Position numbers and translations under genes: made by a program. The notes under the pieces were generated by a model. The model made no database searches. It saw only the letters and a program-made list of their open reading frames with translations, and was not told the DNA's origin. From Flavobacteriaceae bacterium UBA6268 (GTDB lineage: Bacteria > Bacteroidota > Bacteroidia > Flavobacteriales > Flavobacteriaceae), in NCBI GenBank assembly GCA_002440705.1, contig DJVA01000093.1:1-6761 (forward strand): DNA of 6,761 nucleotides, given 5' to 3'. Below, piece after piece: positions 5,876 through 6,761 of this stretch (its first letter is position 1; each line of letters begins with the position of its first letter).

Positions 5876-5893
5876 ATTGGAAACGATTCCAAT
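5876..5893. promoter_or_regulatory. LacI-operator-like palindrome after the metal genes
   Basis: ATTGGAAACGATTCCAAT: seven-base arms around ACGA, directly after the stop codon. The inner 14 bases fit the LacI-family operator pattern TGnAAnCGnTTnCA at every fixed position. It lies about 120 bases before the likely -7 box of the microprotein gene, far for direct repression. A chance palindrome or a small RNA hairpin cannot be excluded. Confidence 0.35.
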
Positions 5894-5911
5894 AACACAG
5901 ACCGTTAACTA

Positions 5912-5941
5912 AAAGAACACCCGCCATGGCGGGTGTTCTTT
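5912..5941. terminator. Bidirectional terminator closing the metal gene cluster
   Basis: A perfect 30-base palindrome centred on CCATGG, with GC-rich inner arms (CACCCGCC) and A/T ends. The T-tract on the + strand (TTCTTT) is part of the stem. It lies 37 bases after the last stop and before the microprotein promoter region, which separates the two units. Confidence 0.8.
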
Positions 5942-5988
5942 GTAGCGTGAACCGTGTTGAAAATTTTAGTTAAATTTTAGCCAACGTC

Positions 5989-6021
5989 TTTATCAACGAA
6001 TCAAAAATACTACTACATTTA
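5989..6021 (+). promoter_or_regulatory. Possible promoter of the basic microprotein gene
   Basis: TACATTTA (6014-6021) differs from TAnnTTTG in the last base only. TTTA at 5989-5992 is a weak -33 candidate 21 bases upstream. The stretch from 5957 is AT-rich and contains two AAATTTTAG copies (5961-5969, 5972-5980) spaced one helical turn apart, which could act as an UP-like element. The gene lies between two terminators and so must have a promoter here; the exact boxes are tentative. Confidence 0.4.
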
Positions 6022-6047
6022 TACTAACAATTTAACACGTCATCACT

Positions 6048-6143
6048 ATGGCAACATCTAAGTCCAACGGAAAGTCTTCTGCCAAGAAGCCAGCTGCTAA
6101 AGCTCCTGCTAAGAAGACTACTCCTGCTTCAAAGAAGAAGTAA
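6048..6143 (+). CDS. 31-residue very basic Lys/Ala/Pro microprotein (histone H1-tail-like)
   Basis: An ATG-to-TAA reading frame of 31 codons. The product has 10 Lys, 7 Ala, 5 Ser, 3 Pro and 3 Thr, no acidic residue and no hydrophobic core, with short KKPAAKAPAKK-type repeats. It resembles the disordered tails of eukaryotic histone H1 and of bacterial H1-like proteins, so binding to DNA, RNA or another polyanion is likely (inference). Evidence that it is real: it lies between two terminators with a plausible promoter, it has its own terminator 44 bases after the stop, and the composition is far from random translation. No recognisable Shine-Dalgarno site precedes it, which is usual in this phylum. 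I know no gene name. It could be a stand-alone small nucleoid or ribosome-associated protein. Confidence 0.7.
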   Translation: MATSKSNGKSSAKKPAAKAPAKKTTPASKKK

Positions 6144-6186
6144 TTTGTACTTTGGTTTATTTCGGATAAACCTTGAAAATGGAAGC

Positions 6187-6217
6187 TACCACCCTTAAAC
6201 AAGGTGGTATTTATTTT
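6187..6217 (+). terminator. Terminator of the microprotein gene
   Basis: TACCACCCTT (6187-6196) pairs with AAGGTGGTA (6201-6209) with one bulged C and an AAAC loop, followed by TTTATTTTT. A normal intrinsic terminator for the + strand. Confidence 0.75.
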
Positions 6218-6235
6218 TAAGGTCCTACCTCCATA

Positions 6236-6263
6236 AAAAAACCCGCGCTAGCGCGGGTTTTTT
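6236..6263. terminator. Bidirectional terminator between the microprotein gene and groEL
   Basis: A perfect 28-base palindrome: six A's, CCCGCGCTAGCGCGGG, six T's. It works in both directions and lies 21 bases beyond the groEL stop codon, so it ends the groEL transcript on the - strand and backs up the terminator at 6187-6217 on the + strand. Confidence 0.9.
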
Positions 6264-6284
6264 GTTGTAATTTATTGGATGTTC

Positions 6285-6761
6285 TTACATCATTCCAGGC
6301 ATACCACCGCCACCCATTGGAGGCATGGCTGGGGCGTCTTCCTTAATGTCGACCAGCGCACATTCTGTAGTTAGGATCATGCCAGCCACGGAGGCCGCAT
6401 TTTCCAGCGCGATACGGGTTACTTTTTTAGGGTCGATGATTCCTGCTTTCAACATGTCTACATAGGCATCTCCTTTGGCATCGTACCCATAATTGGCCTT
6501 GCCTTCCATCACTTTATTGATGACCACGGAACCTTCACCACCGGCATTTTCAACGATGGTCCTTAGAGGTGATTCGATAGCTTTGGCCACGATCTGAACC
6601 CCGGTAGTTTCATCCAAGGAGTTGGTGGTTACTTTTTCGAGTACTTTTTTGGCACGTACAAAGGCTACCCCTCCACCGGCTACAATGCCTTCTTCTACGG
6701 CAGCACGAGTGGCATGCAGGGCATCGTCCACACGGTCTTTTTTCTCCTTCATTTCCACTTC
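6285..6761 (-). CDS. groL: Chaperonin GroEL, C-terminal part (cut by the window end)
   Basis: The last 158 codons of the 60-kDa chaperonin; the gene continues past the window end. The first visible residues, EVEMKEKK, match E. coli GroEL from about residue 386. Seen are the hydrolytic Asp in RVDDALHATR (E. coli Asp398), the VAGGGVA nucleotide loop (E. coli 411-417), NYGYDAKGDAY, the adenine-contacting Asp in GIIDPKKVTR (E. coli Asp495), and a Gly/Met-rich tail ending GGGMPGMM that projects into the ring cavity. The part present, the late intermediate and the C-terminal equatorial domain, is intact. groES would be expected upstream, outside the window. The gene is convergent with the metal cluster and the microprotein and is separated from them by a bidirectional terminator. 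Confidence 0.99.
   Translation of the reverse strand, partial: EVEMKEKKDRVDDALHATRAAVEEGIVAGGGVAFVRAKKVLEKVTTNSLDETTGVQIVAKAIESPLRTIVENAGGEGSVVINKVMEGKANYGYDAKGDAYVDMLKAGIIDPKKVTRIALENAASVAGMILTTECALVDIKEDAPAMPPMGGGGMPGMM

Noticed and set aside
1..6761. CRISPR arrays, tRNA or rRNA genes, insertion sequences
   Set aside because: No regularly spaced repeats, no cloverleaf or rRNA signature, and no transposase frame or flanking inverted repeats of IS type were seen.

Overview
The window looks like a piece of a Bacteroidota chromosome, most likely from a member of the Flavobacteriaceae. The signs are a SusC-type TonB-dependent receptor with an N-terminal carboxypeptidase-regulatory-like domain, small exported proteins of families known mainly from Flavobacteriia, promoter-like TAnnTTTG boxes instead of sigma70 -10 boxes, and mostly weak Shine-Dalgarno sites. 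I cannot name the genus.

Layout. Positions 1-5875 (+ strand) hold seven genes that read as one metal-handling locus, probably copper. They are a small Cys-containing exported protein (about 53/63-461), a Met/His-rich outer-membrane barrel of the 'transporter' type (525-1544), a small Met-rich lipoprotein (1600-2019), an HYC_CC_PP-type exported protein (2086-2493), an inner-membrane protein with an N-terminal HMA domain and a MauE/DoxX-like membrane part (2561-3289), a TonB-dependent receptor (3286-5520) and a periplasmic HMA protein (5525-5875). The last three are tightly packed (4-base overlap, then a 4-base gap). The first four are separated by hairpins, two of them good intrinsic terminators, so the locus may be several transcripts rather than one operon. 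Positions 5876-6284 hold a LacI-operator-like palindrome, a bidirectional terminator, a 31-codon gene for a very basic Lys/Ala/Pro microprotein with its own terminator, and a second bidirectional terminator. From 6285 to the window end (- strand) is the 3' third of groEL.

How the genes may work together (inference). The TonB receptor would bring a metal or metal chelate across the outer membrane. The periplasmic HMA protein (CxxC plus a C-terminal CC) would bind it. The HMA-MauE protein would face the cytosol with its CxxC and a CxC loop. The Met-rich barrel, Met-rich lipoprotein and Cys-rich small proteins would buffer or shuttle metal in the envelope. No P-type ATPase, multicopper oxidase or transcription regulator lies in the window, so the metal and the direction of transport are not settled by sequence alone.

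Main items for a second look: a T6 tract at the start of the first gene that may hide a frameshift or phase-variable start, the basic microprotein next to groEL, the nested inverted repeat at 2490-2554, and the recurring vicinal-cysteine motifs through the metal locus.
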